This document shows positions 22,205-35,530 of a stretch of DNA of 64,000 nt, piece after piece. The stretch spans positions 768,670,552 to 768,734,551 of the forward strand of contig CM060918.1 in the NCBI GenBank assembly GCA_030737875.1, in the 5' to 3' direction. The DNA comes from Allium sativum. Lineage: Eukaryota > Streptophyta > Magnoliopsida > Asparagales > Amaryllidaceae. Numbering within the stretch: position 1 is the first letter of the stretch; each line of letters starts with the position of its first letter. The translations under genes and the position numbers were made by a program. Under the pieces are notes generated by a model. It worked only from the letters and a program-made list of their open reading frames with translations, was not told where the DNA came from and searched no databases.

Positions 22205-25200
22205 ACTGTGACGGCAAGGAATTTCGCTCGGTCCGAACCAGTCGCTAAACCGACCCAGGCCGTTCGAAACGCCCTTTCGTTGGAGAACACGACAAAACAG
22301 AACGCATACAGAAGAACGTTTCATTGTATATAACAACAATGCATCAGATTACAAGAATATACAGAGTATAAATGAATATTACACAGAAATATCAGAGATT
22401 TAAATTACATTTAAATACATAGCAGCGGAAAATAATACAATACACAACTAGAAGAGATATACGGATACAAAGCTTTCCGGATATCGTTCCAGCTGTAAAC
22501 CAGGATCCTGTGAATATAAATCTGCAAAACCAAAACTACTAGCTGCCCGTGTCAAAATAAGGGCACCCAGAGTTTAGGTTAAAACAATAAACTCCAGGTC
22601 AGTCATGGGACTGGTGTGAGAACTAAAACAGTTATTAATCTTTATTTTCAAAGTTAGATAAATCAAGGGACCACGCCGTATAACACGGAACGGGTTTCCT
22701 CCCAAGAATACCAGTGCATAAAACAAACAGCGCAATGCTAAATAAAGAAAGATGAAGCTGTTATAAGACCCAGGTCCTATCACACAATGCAACGCAAGCC
22801 GGGGGATAGGGTTTTCCCTTATAACAGCCAAATAATGCTTGATACGTTTAAAAACAAATCATTTGATACTATAATAAGTGCATAGTGCATAAAACAACTT
22901 CAAATCATAAGTATCAATCATAGGCGGCATGGGTACCATATATCATGTCGCCATATATAGGTTTACAAATAAAACCGCAAAGTCACGTATTTGGGAATTG
23001 GATTTCCGTCTATGAACCGAGGCAAAAGATAGTCCTCAACCGATTCGAGACTGCCTAGCCCGAGTCTCAGGCAAGCGCGCAGACAAGCCTTGGAGCGACA
23101 GGGCCGGTCCACCGATGTGGATTATTATACCTGAGCACTACGTTTCGCCGCCCTTTGGGGCGTAAGCGAGCCAACTAAATGACTCCATCGGTTCGAGAAC
23201 GACCGATCAATCCGAGGCGCCTCGCAACAGCAACAACCACATAAGTCAAACTCGTCAGGGCGTGTAAAACCACTGACGCCACTTCTAGCTAGGAGGAAAC
23301 GTAGGCCCTCCCTGAGGTCCGTCTCCCGTTTTTGGTTCATACCTGGTGTGAAACACGCGAGGTAAACGTTACACAAAGCTACGCCACAAAGGCCGTGCTT
23401 TGATCATCACCACAAGACTTTGCTTTTCAACAGAAGCCTTGATCATTTGCATCTTAGCATGCCACACAGGCAAACCATCCTATGCAACCGATATCAGTCA
23501 CACAGAATGAAATCCGATGTCAGGCACACAGTCCATTTACAAGTCCGTTCTGGGTCTGAACGAAACCGGAGGCACCTAGTACCTCGCATATCCATCGATC
23601 TCCAAGTACGTCTGGACGATCACTAACTGTTTCCATCTTCTTGGGTGTACAGCCCAATCAAGATCATCAGTTATCACCCAAACGACGTGAAGACCTCCGG
23701 TCTTCGACCATCGTCTTCATCTTCGACTTATCGTCGTATCAGTTATTCAGAATGGGATAAACCCGGTCTTTCCGAATAACTCGCGTATATTTTAAATAAG
23801 TGTTACACAAACACAACATACGCCTCATTCCAATTCATTAGTCACTAACCATAAATTAATCAAGAGAATAATTCCCCAAATATTAACCCCGAAGGCCGAA
23901 ACCAACATCAGATCAATATTCAAAAAACCATTCTGCTTGGCTAACCGACAGTTAGTTTCTAAATTTCACGTTCAAATCTAATTAAAGATTTAACTATCGC
24001 CTGGAGCAAAACTGGTGATACTCCATTCTCGATCTTTTCAATCTAATTAAAGATTCATTAAAACTCCACTTAGTTTTAATCATTATCTGGGTTAAAGAAT
24101 CAGTGTCATTTAAAACACGGTTCACGATAAACCCAAAATCACATTCATTAATTATCGGGTTAAAGAACGAGTGTTATTTAAAACACTGTTCACGATAAAC
24201 CCAAAAATCAATATCAATTCAATTCCAATTAAATATCATTTAATTGGTACACTTCATTAAATCTAAATAAAAAGATTTAATCTTTTCTCAACTGGGTCCA
24301 AGAACAGTGTTAGTGAAGACACCATTCACGACAAACCCAAATCACATTCGATATTCAATACAAGGCTCTGAATAGAAAATATATCGGCTTATATTCAATA
24401 TCGAATTCTACGACTAACAAATGTCGTATTGGAAATAACGATATAAATATATATCTTTCAAATTTCCATAACAACACCTGTATAATCACGAATTCCAACA
24501 TCGAAATATTCCAAAGACAATTTCGATTCAAATCCACTCCAATGCAATCATTGGAAATTTTGGTTATTTTCAAAACCCTTTTCGAATTCAATTTATTTAT
24601 TCAAAAATAAATAGAATTATAATTCTAGTTCAAAACTAGTTCATTTCGATAAAAACCTATTTTTATCTTTTCAAATATGGAGTTTTTCATCCCAATTCTT
24701 TCTAAATCATTTCTTATGATTTTACACAAATTATTACTATTTTTAATAATTTTATCAAGGCCCGTACAGTCGATTTCCATCAATGGCCATCGAACTGCAC
24801 TTACAGCGACCTTTTTCGAATTTGATTTGGACATAATTCCAAATCCAACCGTTAGATTTCAAATTTCTAATATTCGTTAGAAAGCTCTTTTCGATACGAA
24901 CCCAACGGTTCCGGTTTTAGGAGAATCCGACGGTCGGATCTCCCGTAATGTCCGTTTGAAATAAATGGTCGAAATTCGCGAACTGCCGCGGCGCGGCGCG
25001 TTCTATTCAGGCCATTATATTATATATAATATATATATAATATATTTCGTCGATTTCTATTTAAAAATGAATTATATAAACAGTTTTAAATTCATTTCAA
25101 AATCTATTTCAACTTCCATTTCAATTTCAAATCAAAATTGAATTCTTCTTTATAAATTCGTTTCAAAATTCATTTCTACTCAATTCAAATTTCAATTCAA

Positions 25201-25220
25201 TTTTGAATTCATTTCAATTC

Positions 25221-25805
25221 GTTTTCAATTCAATTCATTTCGAAATCGTTTTCAATTCAATTCATTTCGAAATCGTTTTCAATTCAATTCATTTCGAAAT
25301 CGTTTTCAATTCAATTCATTTCGAAATCGTTTTCAATTCAATTCATTTCGAAATCGTTTTCAATTCAATCCATTTCGAAATCGTTTTCAATTCAATTCAT
25401 TTCGAAATCGTTTTCAATTCAATTCATTTCGAAATCGTTTTCAATTCAATTCATTTCGAAATCGTTTTCAATTCAATTCATTTCGAAATCGTTTTCAATT
25501 CAATTCATTTCGAAATCGTTTTCAATTCAATTCATTTCGAAATCGTTTTCAATTCAATTCATTTCGAAATCGTTTTCAATTCAATTCATTTCGAAATCGT
25601 TTTCAATTCAATTCATTTCGAAATCGTTTTCAATTCAATTCATTTCGAAATCGTTTTCAATTCAATTCATTTCGAAATCGTTTTCAATTCAATTCATTTC
25701 GAAATCGTTTTCAATTCAATTCATTTCGAAATCGTTTTCAATTCAATTCATTTCGAAATCGTTTTCAATTCAATTCATTTCGAAATCGTTTTCAATTCAA
25801 TTCAA
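25221..25805. repeat. 27-bp minisatellite in right LTR of C (about 22 units)
   Basis: Same array as 17146-17703 with one additional unit: the coordinate offset between LTRs changes from 8075 to 8102 across it. The shared variant unit lies at about 25368, so the extra unit was gained after insertion or differed in the source. Confidence 0.95.
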
Positions 25806-26938
25806 AATATTCGATTTCGAAATCACTTTTCAATATTCATTTTTAAGATGAATAAAATCGATATAAATATCGTTCACGTCAAAATGGCGTCAAATCTAAT
25901 CAACACGGCTTCATAAATTTCTATTTTCAAATTTTCTTTATTTTTCAAATTGGAATGAGGCCCAATCAATTACCATATAAAATTAATTATATGGATTTCC
26001 ATACAACACATGTATATAATAGCATTGAAAAATAATCAACCATCAACCAAAGTGCACTACACTGTATAAGCATCAAATATAGATATTCAACGCTTATAAC
26101 AGCCTGTCAATCAATCGATCGACATAATTAATCAATCAGGATGAGTGAAATTCATATTTCATCCCAACACCCGTGTGGGGTTTCAAACAAACAAACACAG
26201 ATTTTATTCGTGCAGTTGGGCGATGTGTAAAATTTATCGTCCCAATCAATGTCATTCAAATAAGTGTACATAAACAAACCACCTGGTTTGTAAATGAATA
26301 TTTATTTATTCACTTCACTATTTTCATATTCACGTTAAAAATTATATTTTTAACGATAAAACATTTTATTTCAACCTATGAATTTCTATTCAATTCATTT
26401 ATTCAATAAAATGATATTTTTATTTTTCTAACATATTTTAGAAAATTTCGGCGGCATAACGGCACGATACTAGAAACGGGACGAGGCCTAGCCTTATCCC
26501 CGGTCTAGTGAAGGCCCACGCCATTCACACATCAATCCTATCAATTCTATTATGCTAACCACAAAATTTGGAGTAAGTGTCTAACCTAGCCTTACTCCTT
26601 CGCCTTATAACGGCGCACGTCTAATCCTAACCAATTTATCGATTCGATTTTTTTCACACCACAAACCACATTCAAACCAATATCGCAATCAATCACCAAA
26701 CAGTCAAACAAACAAGTCCATGGTCTGTGGACGATTGTGTCGGGTGCTACTAAGAACCGTCTGCATCCTAGTATATATATATATAACTAGAAAAATAAAT
26801 TGAAAGGTGAGAAATTCTCACAGATAGCTATCCTAGCTCCATGGCACTTCTTTGATAGAAATCTTCTTTGTTTCGCCTTTTTGTCACCTTCGTTGCTGCT
26901 TTCACTACATACGTAAAAATCGAATTTTTACTATGTTA

Positions 26939-27615
26939 TTCAATATATAAAAATCGAATTTTTAGTTCAAAGTCCAATATATAAAAATCGAATTTTTTAG
27001 TTCAAAGTTCAATATATAAAAATCGAATTTCTAGTTCAAAGTTCAATACATAAAAATCGAATTTTTAGTTCAAAGTTCAATATATAAAAATCGAATTTTT
27101 AGTTCAAAGTTCAATATATAAAAATCGAATTTTTAGTTCAAAGTTCAATATATAAAAATCGAATTTTTAGTTCAAAGTTCAATATATAAAAATCGAATTT
27201 TTAGTTCAAAGTTCAATATATAAAAATCGAATTTTTAGTTCAAAGTTCAATATATAAAAATCGAATTTTTAGTTCAAAGTTCAATATATAAAAATCGAAT
27301 TTTTAGTTCAAAGTTCAATATATAAAAATCGAATTTTTAGTTCAAAGTTCAATATATAAAAATCGAATTTTTAGTTCAAAGTTCAATATATAAAAATCGA
27401 ATTTTTAGTTCAAAGTTCAATATATAAAAATCGAATTTTTAGTTCAAAGTTCAATATATAAAAATCGAATTTTTAGTTCAAAGTTCAATATATAAAAATC
27501 GAATTTTTAGTTCAAAGTTCAATATATAAAAATCGAATTTTTAGTTCAAAGTTCAATATATAAAAATCGAATTTTTAGTTCAAAGTTCAATATATAAAAA
27601 TCGAATTTTTAGTTC
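26939..27615. repeat. 34-bp minisatellite in right LTR of C (about 20 units)
   Basis: Same unit as 18836-19580 with two fewer copies: the offset falls from 8103 to 8035 across the array. One unit carries a private change (ATACATAAA, about 27047). Confidence 0.95.
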
Positions 27616-27843
27616 GTTTATATTTTCCGAAATGATTCTCAAAATCATATTCTAGTTTACATAAAAAAAACAATGCTACTTTAACTATAAAAATCAATGT
27701 TATTTCTATTTTAAAACTGATTATATATAAATTAAAAACTGATTATATAAATTAAAACTGATTATATGAATTAAAAATGATTATATAAATTAAAAATGAT
27801 TATATATAAATAAAAAAAAATGATTATATATAAATTAAAAATT

Positions 27844-28205
27844 ACCTGGGGCGCTTGGGGTTTCGGTGGCAGGAAGCGTTGGCTTCCAGGGGCTGCTCTA
27901 GGGTTTGCGACTGAGGGGGGGGTGCGGAATCGAGGCCGCGGAGGTGGGTGGAGGGTCTGGCGGTGGGCGAGCTCGGCGGCTGAGGGGCTTCAGGGTGGGG
28001 GGAGGTTCGGTTGCGAGATAGGGGGGTCCGATCTCGTTCGCGAGGGAAGGGGGGGGAGTCTTCGAGGTGGCGGCGACTGATCGGCTTAGAAGGGGGGAGA
28101 GACGGAGGAGAAGGGGCGCGGAGCTCTGGTCGGACGGCGCCGCCCTGGGCGGTGGCAGCGGCATGGAGGAGGCCGCTCGCGCCACTCCGTCCTCTTCTTC
28201 TTTCC
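27844..28205 (-). promoter_or_regulatory. GC-rich leader exon and splice donor, right (5') LTR of C
   Basis: Copy of 19809-20170 in the LTR that would drive transcription. The CAG|GTAATT donor has its GT at 27844-27845. Homopolymer G-runs differ in length from the left LTR, breaking any shared reading frame. Confidence 0.5.
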
Positions 28206-29208
28206 TTTTTCTTTTTTTTTTTTTTTTTTTTTATAAACTGAATTTCGATTTTGAAATAAAGAGGAGGGGGGGGGGGTACAGAAGATAAAGGGGAAAATAT
28301 ATTTATTTTTTTATTATTTTATTATTTTATTTACTAAGAGTTGACTTTTTCATACGACCTCGAAACGAGGCCCACCGCCTGTCGTCCATAGCGTTTTACC
28401 CCCTTTTCGAACACAATGGGATATGTATCGTAAGCTGAATTGATCGTTACAATCAGTTTCCGTTAAATTTACATTTAAATCTCTATATTGAATTTCAAAC
28501 GTACATTTCAAATTACCGGGATCACATACGAACTCTAAAAATTCTCGAAAAATATTTTCTAGCTTTGTATTGACGATACGGTCCTAACAAAACTAGCTTC
28601 GTCGAATTCTCATACCGTTTGAAAAATGGCCAATTTCCAGTCGATTAAAATCAACTGAAACTGGTCAAACGCGTTTTCCTTTGCCACGCTCACATATGGA
28701 TTCGAAAAATTATGAAATTTAAAACCTAGCAATAACTTGACACTGCGGACCCAACAAAACTGGTTTCGTCGAAATCCGAGGTCATTTGCAAAATGTCCAT
28801 TTTTAAGGGCCTGAATTCCATAGCGACTATTCAGAATTTTCAACTGGACATATCTTTTGATTCCCGATATGAAATCTTGATTTTTCGGATTCGTTGGAAA
28901 GATATTCACAATTAGATCCCATTATTTTTGGTTTCACTAAAATCCGGATTGTTTTGCACCCGGTACATTCAATTGAAGTTTGAAATCGAATTATCGAACT
29001 ACCGCGCCATTTTCAATTCTATTTATAATTATATATAAATATTTATATTCTAACGACGACGTATATAATATAAACGTTCGAATTATATTCAAAACAAATT
29101 TCTCGTCAATATTATTTAAAATAATTCATTTTAAATAATCAAAATTCGCTAAAATTGCCAAAATAAAAATTTTAAACTGGCCCAGATTTTACGGGTTGTT
29201 ACAGTTAA

Positions 29209-29840
29209 ACTAGTTTAAATGAGATCTTCCTTGCCATGGTCTTCTCGGAGGGTGCGATGATGATGCAACAATCGCTGTTGTTGAAGCCACGATTTGGGGC
29301 TCAGATTTAGGGAGAGCACAGAGGTTTATTTGCAGATGTAAGATCGTATTTGAATTCGTTGTAGAAAAAAATCGTGTAGCAAAGTTTGTAGCATTTTGAA
29401 GCAAACTGAATTCGCAACCTGTACAGTACTTTTCATTCGAGATAGGAGGATTAGTTTTCTTTAAGGTGGCACATGCATAGGATAATGGGGCCAGGCGGAT
29501 GTAGTTTGTAGCGAGAAATAGGTTGGCGAAGTCGGTTTGTCAAACGGTGGTCGGTAGCCTTGTGTCAGTGATTGAGATGTGTGAATGAATGGGTTGGCAT
29601 GTGCAGGCATTTGCTTTTGGAGTGAGGAAGAAGAAGGGTAGAGAGGGATGATGTGGCAATACATATATACTGGTGAGGTTTTATTTTATTTTATTTCATA
29701 TAATTTCAAATTCATATATTTAAACTCGTATAACTTTTCCATACTAATTTAGAATGACGCATAGTTGGACCCATTGGAATCATATCGACGTGCTCTTCAC
29801 GATGCCACTGATTTGAACTAATTCTGAGACTGTTAATTTT
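29209..29840. other. Older target DNA between elements C and D
   Basis: Continuous with 13736-14131 once C is removed, and ending with D's left ATTTT duplication. About 29730-29820 resembles the sensitivity blocks common in plant gypsy LTRs (ACTCGTATAACTTTTCC, then TTGGACCCATTGGAATC). On the minus strand, 29215-29664 has two short frames (64 and 67 residues) preceded by G-box-like and I-box-like words, but I recognise no gene. Could be part of E's long LTR or a gene-flank fragment. Confidence 0.55.
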
Positions 29841-31924
29841 TGAAATGATAAGGAATTTTGCTCGATCCGAATCGATCGCTAAACCGACCAAGACCGTTCG
29901 AAACCCCTGATTGTTTTGAGAACACGACAAATCGGAACGCAAACAGAAGAACATTTCATTGTATATTATAACAATTTCATCAGATTACAAGAATATACAG
30001 AGTATGAATAAATATTACACAGAAAATATCAGAGATTTAAATTACATTTAAATTCATCGCAGTGGAAAAACAATACAAAGCACAACTGAAAACAGATACA
30101 CGGATACAGAGCTCCCCGAATACCTCTTCAGCTGTAAATCAGGATCCTGTGAATATAAATCTGTAAAACCAAAACTACTAGCTGCAGTGTCGAAAATAAG
30201 GGCACCCAGAGTTTAGATTAAAAAATAAACTCCAGGTCAGTCATGTGACTGGTGTGAGAACTAAAACAGTTTTTAAAACTTTACTTTAAACCAGATATAT
30301 CAAGGGACCACGCCGTATAACACGGAACGGGTTTCCTCCCAAGAATACCAGTGCATATAACAAAACAGCGCAATGCTTTTTGGAAAAATGAAGCTATTAT
30401 AAGACCCATGTCCCATCACATAATGCAACACAAGCCGGAGGATAGGGTTTTCCCTTATAATAGCCAAACATGCCTGGTACGTTTAAAACAAATCATTTGA
30501 TACTATTATAAGTGCATAGTGTATAAAACAACTTCAAATATAAATGTATCAATCCTAGACGGCATGGGTACCATATATCATGTCGCCAATACTAGGCTCT
30601 ACAATCAAAACCGCAAAGTCACATATTGGAATTTGGGTTTTCCGTCTGTGAACCGAGGCAAGGGATCGTCCTCTACCGATTCGAGACTGTCTAGCCCGAG
30701 CCTCAGGCAAGCGCGCAGGCAAGCCTTGGATCGTCAGGGCCGGTCCACCGGTGTGGATTATAATGCCTGAACACTGTGTTTCCCCTCCCTTTGGGGCGTA
30801 AATGAGCCAAATGACTCCATCGGATCCACATAGTCACGATATATCCGAGACGCCTCGCAATCCAACAACCACACAGGTGAAAATAATATAAATGTCAGGG
30901 CTGGTAGGTCATTGACACCACCCTAGCTAGAAGGAAACACATGCCCTCCCTGATGTCCTCTCCTGTTTCTGGTTCACAACCGGGGTGTGAGGCTCGCGAA
31001 TCAATGCTACACAAAGCTATGCCACATAGGTCGTGCTTTGATCATCAACCACAAGACTCTTCTTTTCAACAGAAGCCTTGATCATTTGCATCTTAGCATG
31101 CCACACAGGCAAACCACTCCATGCAACCGATATCCATCAATCACACAGAATGATATCCAATGTCAGACACACAGTCCATTTACAAGTCCGTTCTGGGTCT
31201 GAACGAAACCAGAGGCACCTTGTACCTCGCATATCCATCGATCTCCAAGTACGTCTGGACGATCACCAATTGATTCCTTCCTCTTGGGTGTACAGCCCAA
31301 TCAAGATCATCAGTAATTATCCAAACGATGTGAAGACCTCCGGTCTTCAACCACCGTCTTCATCCTCGACACATCATCGCATCAGTTATTCAGAATGCGA
31401 TAAACCCAATCTTTCTGAATAACTCGCGTATATAATAAACAAGTGTTACACAAACACAACATACGCTTCATTCCAATTCAGAATATTCTTTTATTCAAAT
31501 ATTCTTATACTTTGGGAAAGGTTTCCATTAATTTTATCAAAGACAAATTCCTTAAATTTATTCTTTAATCTTCCTTTGAATATCAATTCAAACCAATTTA
31601 TAGTTTATCCAAACTAGTCGAGATTAACGAACGTTACCTAAGTAATCATTTGTTTTAATTTCCCAATCCCAACCTATTCATCCCATGAAGTAGAACTGGT
31701 AATACTTCATATCTAACACCACGGTGTTATCGGTAAATTCAATTACCATTTCATGTTCAAATCTAATTAAAGATTTAACTATCGCCTGGAGTAAAACTGG
31801 TGATACTCCATTCCCGATCATTTCAATCTGATTAAAGATTCATTAAAACTCCACTTGGTTTTAATCTTCCCAAAAATCAATATTAATGATTGTTTAACTT
31901 GGGAAACCATATCCTGTCTTTATC

Positions 31925-32644
31925 TGGGTTAAAGAACCAATGTCATTTAAAACACGGTTCACGATAAACCCAAAATCACATTCTATTCCATCAGCCTTTA
32001 ACCGTAAATTAGCAAATGAACAATTCCGTAAGTAATAACCCCGAAGGCCGAAACCAACATCAGATCAATACCCAGGAAACCATTCAACTTAACTAATCCT
32101 CAGTTAGTTTCTAATTTTCTTAACTCTGTTGGGTCTAAGAATAGTATTATTGAAGATACCGTTCACGACAACCCAAAATCACATTCCATTTACAATGGAA
32201 TCTTCATGGAAAACAAATTGATATATATATATAATCGATATAAACTTCCATATCCAACTAATAATATAAATGGAATAACGGCAAAGCCTTTTAAATTCCA
32301 GATATATTAGTTGTCTTCCTCCACAGAAATTCACTTCGATTATTACCAAACCGAATTCCATTCCAATTTATTTTATTAAATTGGAAAACTTTACTTTGGA
32401 AAATCTCCTTTAAATCTTAACAATAGATTTATAAATTCCAAATCACATTTTGCTGTAAATCGGGTTAAAGAACGAATGTCGTTAAAACACAGTTCACGAT
32501 AAACCCAAAAATCAATTCAAATTCAATTCCAATTAAATATCATTTAATTGGTATACTTCATTAAATCTAAATAAAAAGATTTAATCTTTTTCTCAACTGG
32601 GTTTAAGAATAGTGTTAATGAAGACACCATTCACGACAAACCCA
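31925..32644 (-). repeat. Four iterated hairpin modules in solo LTR D
   Basis: Modules lie at 31925-31972, 32130-32175, 32461-32507 and 32598-32644, each starting with a GGGTT-like arm and ending with an AACCC-like arm. They are homologous to those in B and C, though number and spacing differ. Confidence 0.65.
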
Positions 32645-33599
32645 AATCCCATTTGATATTAAATACAAGGCTCTGAATAGAAAATATATCGGCTTATATC
32701 CAATATCAAATTCTACGACCAACAAATATCATATTGGAAATAACAATATATATCTTTCAAATTTCCATAACAATATCTGTAAAATCACAAAATCTAACAT
32801 CGAAATATCCTAAAGACAATTTCGATTCAAATTCATTCCAATTCAATTATTGGAAATTCTGGTTACTTTTAAAACCCTTTCAAATCCGATTTATTTATTT
32901 CAAAAATAAATGGATTATAATCCTAGTTCAAAACTAGTTCATTTCGATAAAAATCTATTTTTATATTTTCAAATATGGAATTTTTCATCTCAATTCTTTC
33001 CAAATCATTTCTTATGATTTTACACAAATTATTGCTATTTTTAATAATTTTATCAAGGCCCGTACAGTCGATTTCCATCAATGGCCATCGAAATGCACTT
33101 ACAGCGACCTTTTCCAAATTTGATTTGGACATAATTCCAAATCCAACTGTTAGATTTCAAATCACTAATATTCATTAAAATGCTCTTTTTGTTACGAACC
33201 CAACGGTTCCGGTTTTAGGAGAATCCGACGGTTGGATCTCTCGTAATATCCATTCGAAGTCAATGGTCGAAATTCGCGATCTACTGCAGCGCGACGCGTT
33301 TTATTCAGGCCATCATATATATATAATATATTATGTACATTTCGTCGATTTCCTTTTAAAATGTATTTTATAAATCGTTTTAAATTCATTTTCAAAACGA
33401 TGTCAACTTTGTATTCAATTCCTAATCAAAACTGAATATTCCATATCATTGATATATAAATGATAATATTTTCAAAATATTATATTTTGAAATCAATTCC
33501 TTTTCGATATTCATTATAAAAATGAATAAAATCGATATAGATATCGTTCACGTCAAAATGGCGCAAATCTAATCAACACGGCTTTATATATTTCAATAA

Positions 33600-34262
33600 C
33601 TTCGTTATTTTATTCAACAAATGAATATTTTCTTCAACATATGAATTTTCTTTTATTCAACACATGAATATATATTTTACTCAACACATGAATTTTCTTT
33701 TATTCAACATATGGATATTATTTTTATTCTACACATGAATTTTCTTTATTTTCCAACTTGGAATGAGGCCAATTACCATATAATGTTAATTATATGGATT
33801 CCCTACAACACATGTATATAATAGCAACGATAAATAATCAACCATCATCCAGAGTGCATTCTACACTGCATAAGCATCAAATATAAATATTTAACGCTTA
33901 TAACAGCCTGCCAATCCATCGATCAACATACAGCTAATTATTGGGACTAGTGTATGTCCAATTTCATCCCAACACCCGTGTGTGGTTTTCAAACAATCAA
34001 ACACAGGTTTTATTTGTGCAGTTGGGCAATGTGTAAAATTTATCGTCCCAATCTATATCTGTCAAATCGGTGTACATAAACAAATCGTTCGATTTGTAAA
34101 TGAATATTTATTTTACTTCAACACATGAATTTTCTTATATTCAACACATGAATATATATTTTATTCAACACATGAATTTTCTTCTATTCAACACATGAAT
34201 ATATATTTTATTCAACACATGAATATATATTTTATTTCAACACATGAATATATATTTTACAC
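33600..34262. repeat. CAACACATGAAT minisatellites in solo LTR D
   Basis: Two separate arrays (about 33600-33750 and 34115-34260) share a 23-27 bp unit with TTCAACACATGAAT plus ATATATTTTA or TTCTTTTA. They occupy positions close to, but not the same as, the 27-bp array of C. B has neither. Confidence 0.85.
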
Positions 34263-34489
34263 ATCACTATCAACAGTCAAATTTCATAACACAAACAATC
34301 ACACAAGTCGTCCATGGTCTGTGGACGACGGGGAGCAGTTTATATATGCAGTTATAAAATAAATAACTGAACGAAAAACTTTAGTGAGGAGTTCTCACCT
34401 AGAAGCTAAACCAAACGCCGCGACTCTTCATATGTAGAAAATCTTCAACGTGTTTTCAACGTAATCTGTTTTCACACAGTTTGTGTTAA

Positions 34490-34960
34490 AAATCATGTTT
34501 TTAACATCGCTACTAGATATATAAAAATCACATTTTTATTTTAACGCTAGATATATAATAAAAAAATCAGATTTTTATTTCGCTACATATATAAAAATCA
34601 TACTTTTATTATCTCTACTATATAAAAATCATATTTTTATTATCCCTACTATATAAAAGTCATATTTTTAATATCTCTACTATATAAAAATCATATTTTT
34701 ATATAAAATGAAAACATAACGTTTTATCTGCTATATATATATATATAAATTAGATTCTATTCATGCTTTTTCAAATTCAAATTTTATACTATGTTATACA
34801 TTTTCAAAACAAAGATGGCTATCTTTTTCAAAACAAAGGTGGTTTATTTTTCAAAACAAAATGGTATATTTTTCAATACAAAGACGGTTTATTTTTCAAA
34901 ACAAAGATGTTATATTTTTCAATAAAAAGATGGTTTATTTTTCAATACTCTTGCTATTTT
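34490..34960. repeat. Two further short tandem arrays in solo LTR D
   Basis: At 34495-34720 the unit is a TATATAAAAATCATATTTTTA-type motif, the relative of C's 34-bp repeat. At about 34795-34960 the unit is about 30 bp with TTTTTCAAAACAAAG. The 86-residue frame across the second array is repeat-derived. Confidence 0.75.
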
Positions 34961-35186
34961 ACTTTTGAAACACTTACCATCTTACTTTTAAAAGTCGTAT
35001 TTTTATCACTATGTTTTATATAAAAAATATGATATTTAAAAAAATGTTATTTATATAAATATATATAAAGCAATTCTATTTGTAAAAAACAATCTTGATT
35101 CAGTTTTAAAAGCAATCTTGTTTCAGTTTTATTTCATATTTAAAACAAATCGATTTAAATAAATAAATAAAAACAAAGAGAAGCTC

Positions 35187-35530
35187 ACTATGAATCAAGG
35201 ACACCTGCTGCATCGAAATGAGCTCCCCCTCCTAGGTCACGATCGCGCCGACTGTGGAATTAGTCGTCAACTGATCTGGAGGTGCCACATCGACCGGCTA
35301 CAGTGGTCGTGGTTTTGAGGTGCGGCTAGGGTGTTTTGGGCTCACGCGATTTCTGAATCGAGGGGAGAGAAAAGGGGTTTGGAGGAGGAGAAGGAGGGGG
35401 GATTCGCTCGAGCTGGCGTCGGACTGTGGAAGGCATGGCGGTGGTCTTTGGCGGGGTCCGGCAGCGGGAAAAAGAGGGGCAACGGGAGCGAGATCTGTTG
35501 GGTTTTTTTTTCTGAAAACGAGAGAGAGAA
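35187..35530 (-). promoter_or_regulatory. GC-rich leader region of solo LTR D
   Basis: Equivalent of the C leader. On the minus strand it runs from purine-rich to GC-rich sequence and ends near ATA|GTGAGC (35183-35188), a donor-like site. The sequence is quite different from C's apart from composition and position. Confidence 0.4.

Larger units (their letters stand above)
21169..22206 (-). other. Internal region of element C
   Basis: Only 1038 bp. Minus-strand order: PBS (22193-22204), hairpin 1 (22110-22130), hairpin 2 (22065-22103), LTR-complementary segment (21773-21793), a conserved block (about 21470-21550), then the pre-PPT hairpin and PPT. An 80-residue plus-strand frame at 21754-21996 is antisense to the element and has no recognised domain. 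Confidence 0.93.
22207..29203 (-). repeat. Right LTR (5' LTR) of element C, 6997 bp
   Basis: Near-identical to 14132-21168. The 40-bp length difference is accounted for by one extra 27-bp unit, one extra A near 25891 and two fewer 34-bp units; the remaining homopolymer changes roughly cancel. Substitutions noticed include sites near 22677, 23922, 24512, 26755, 27049 and 28611. Confidence 0.96.
14127..29208 (-). mobile_element. Giant-LTR non-autonomous retrotransposon C (young, complete)
   Basis: The complete element is 14132-29203 with perfect 5-bp duplications GTTAA at 14127-14131 and 29204-29208. LTRs are 14132-21168 (7037 bp) and 22207-29203 (6997 bp), starting TG and ending CA. The internal region is only 1038 bp (21169-22206) with a perfect minus-strand PBS and PPT. 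About 93% of the element is therefore LTR. The LTRs differ by only about six substitutions that I noticed, plus repeat-number and homopolymer changes, so insertion was recent. No protein domain is present, and transposition must rely on proteins from elsewhere. Confidence 0.96.

Noticed and set aside
14132..29203. Segmental duplication unrelated to transposition
   Set aside because: Edges are exact TG...CA termini with GTTAA duplications, and PBS and PPT lie between the copies; an LTR pair.
29210..29664. Minus-strand gene with G-box and I-box promoter words
   Set aside because: Only short frames of 64 and 67 residues and no recognisable product; the words are short enough to be chance. Kept only as a remark on the target segment.
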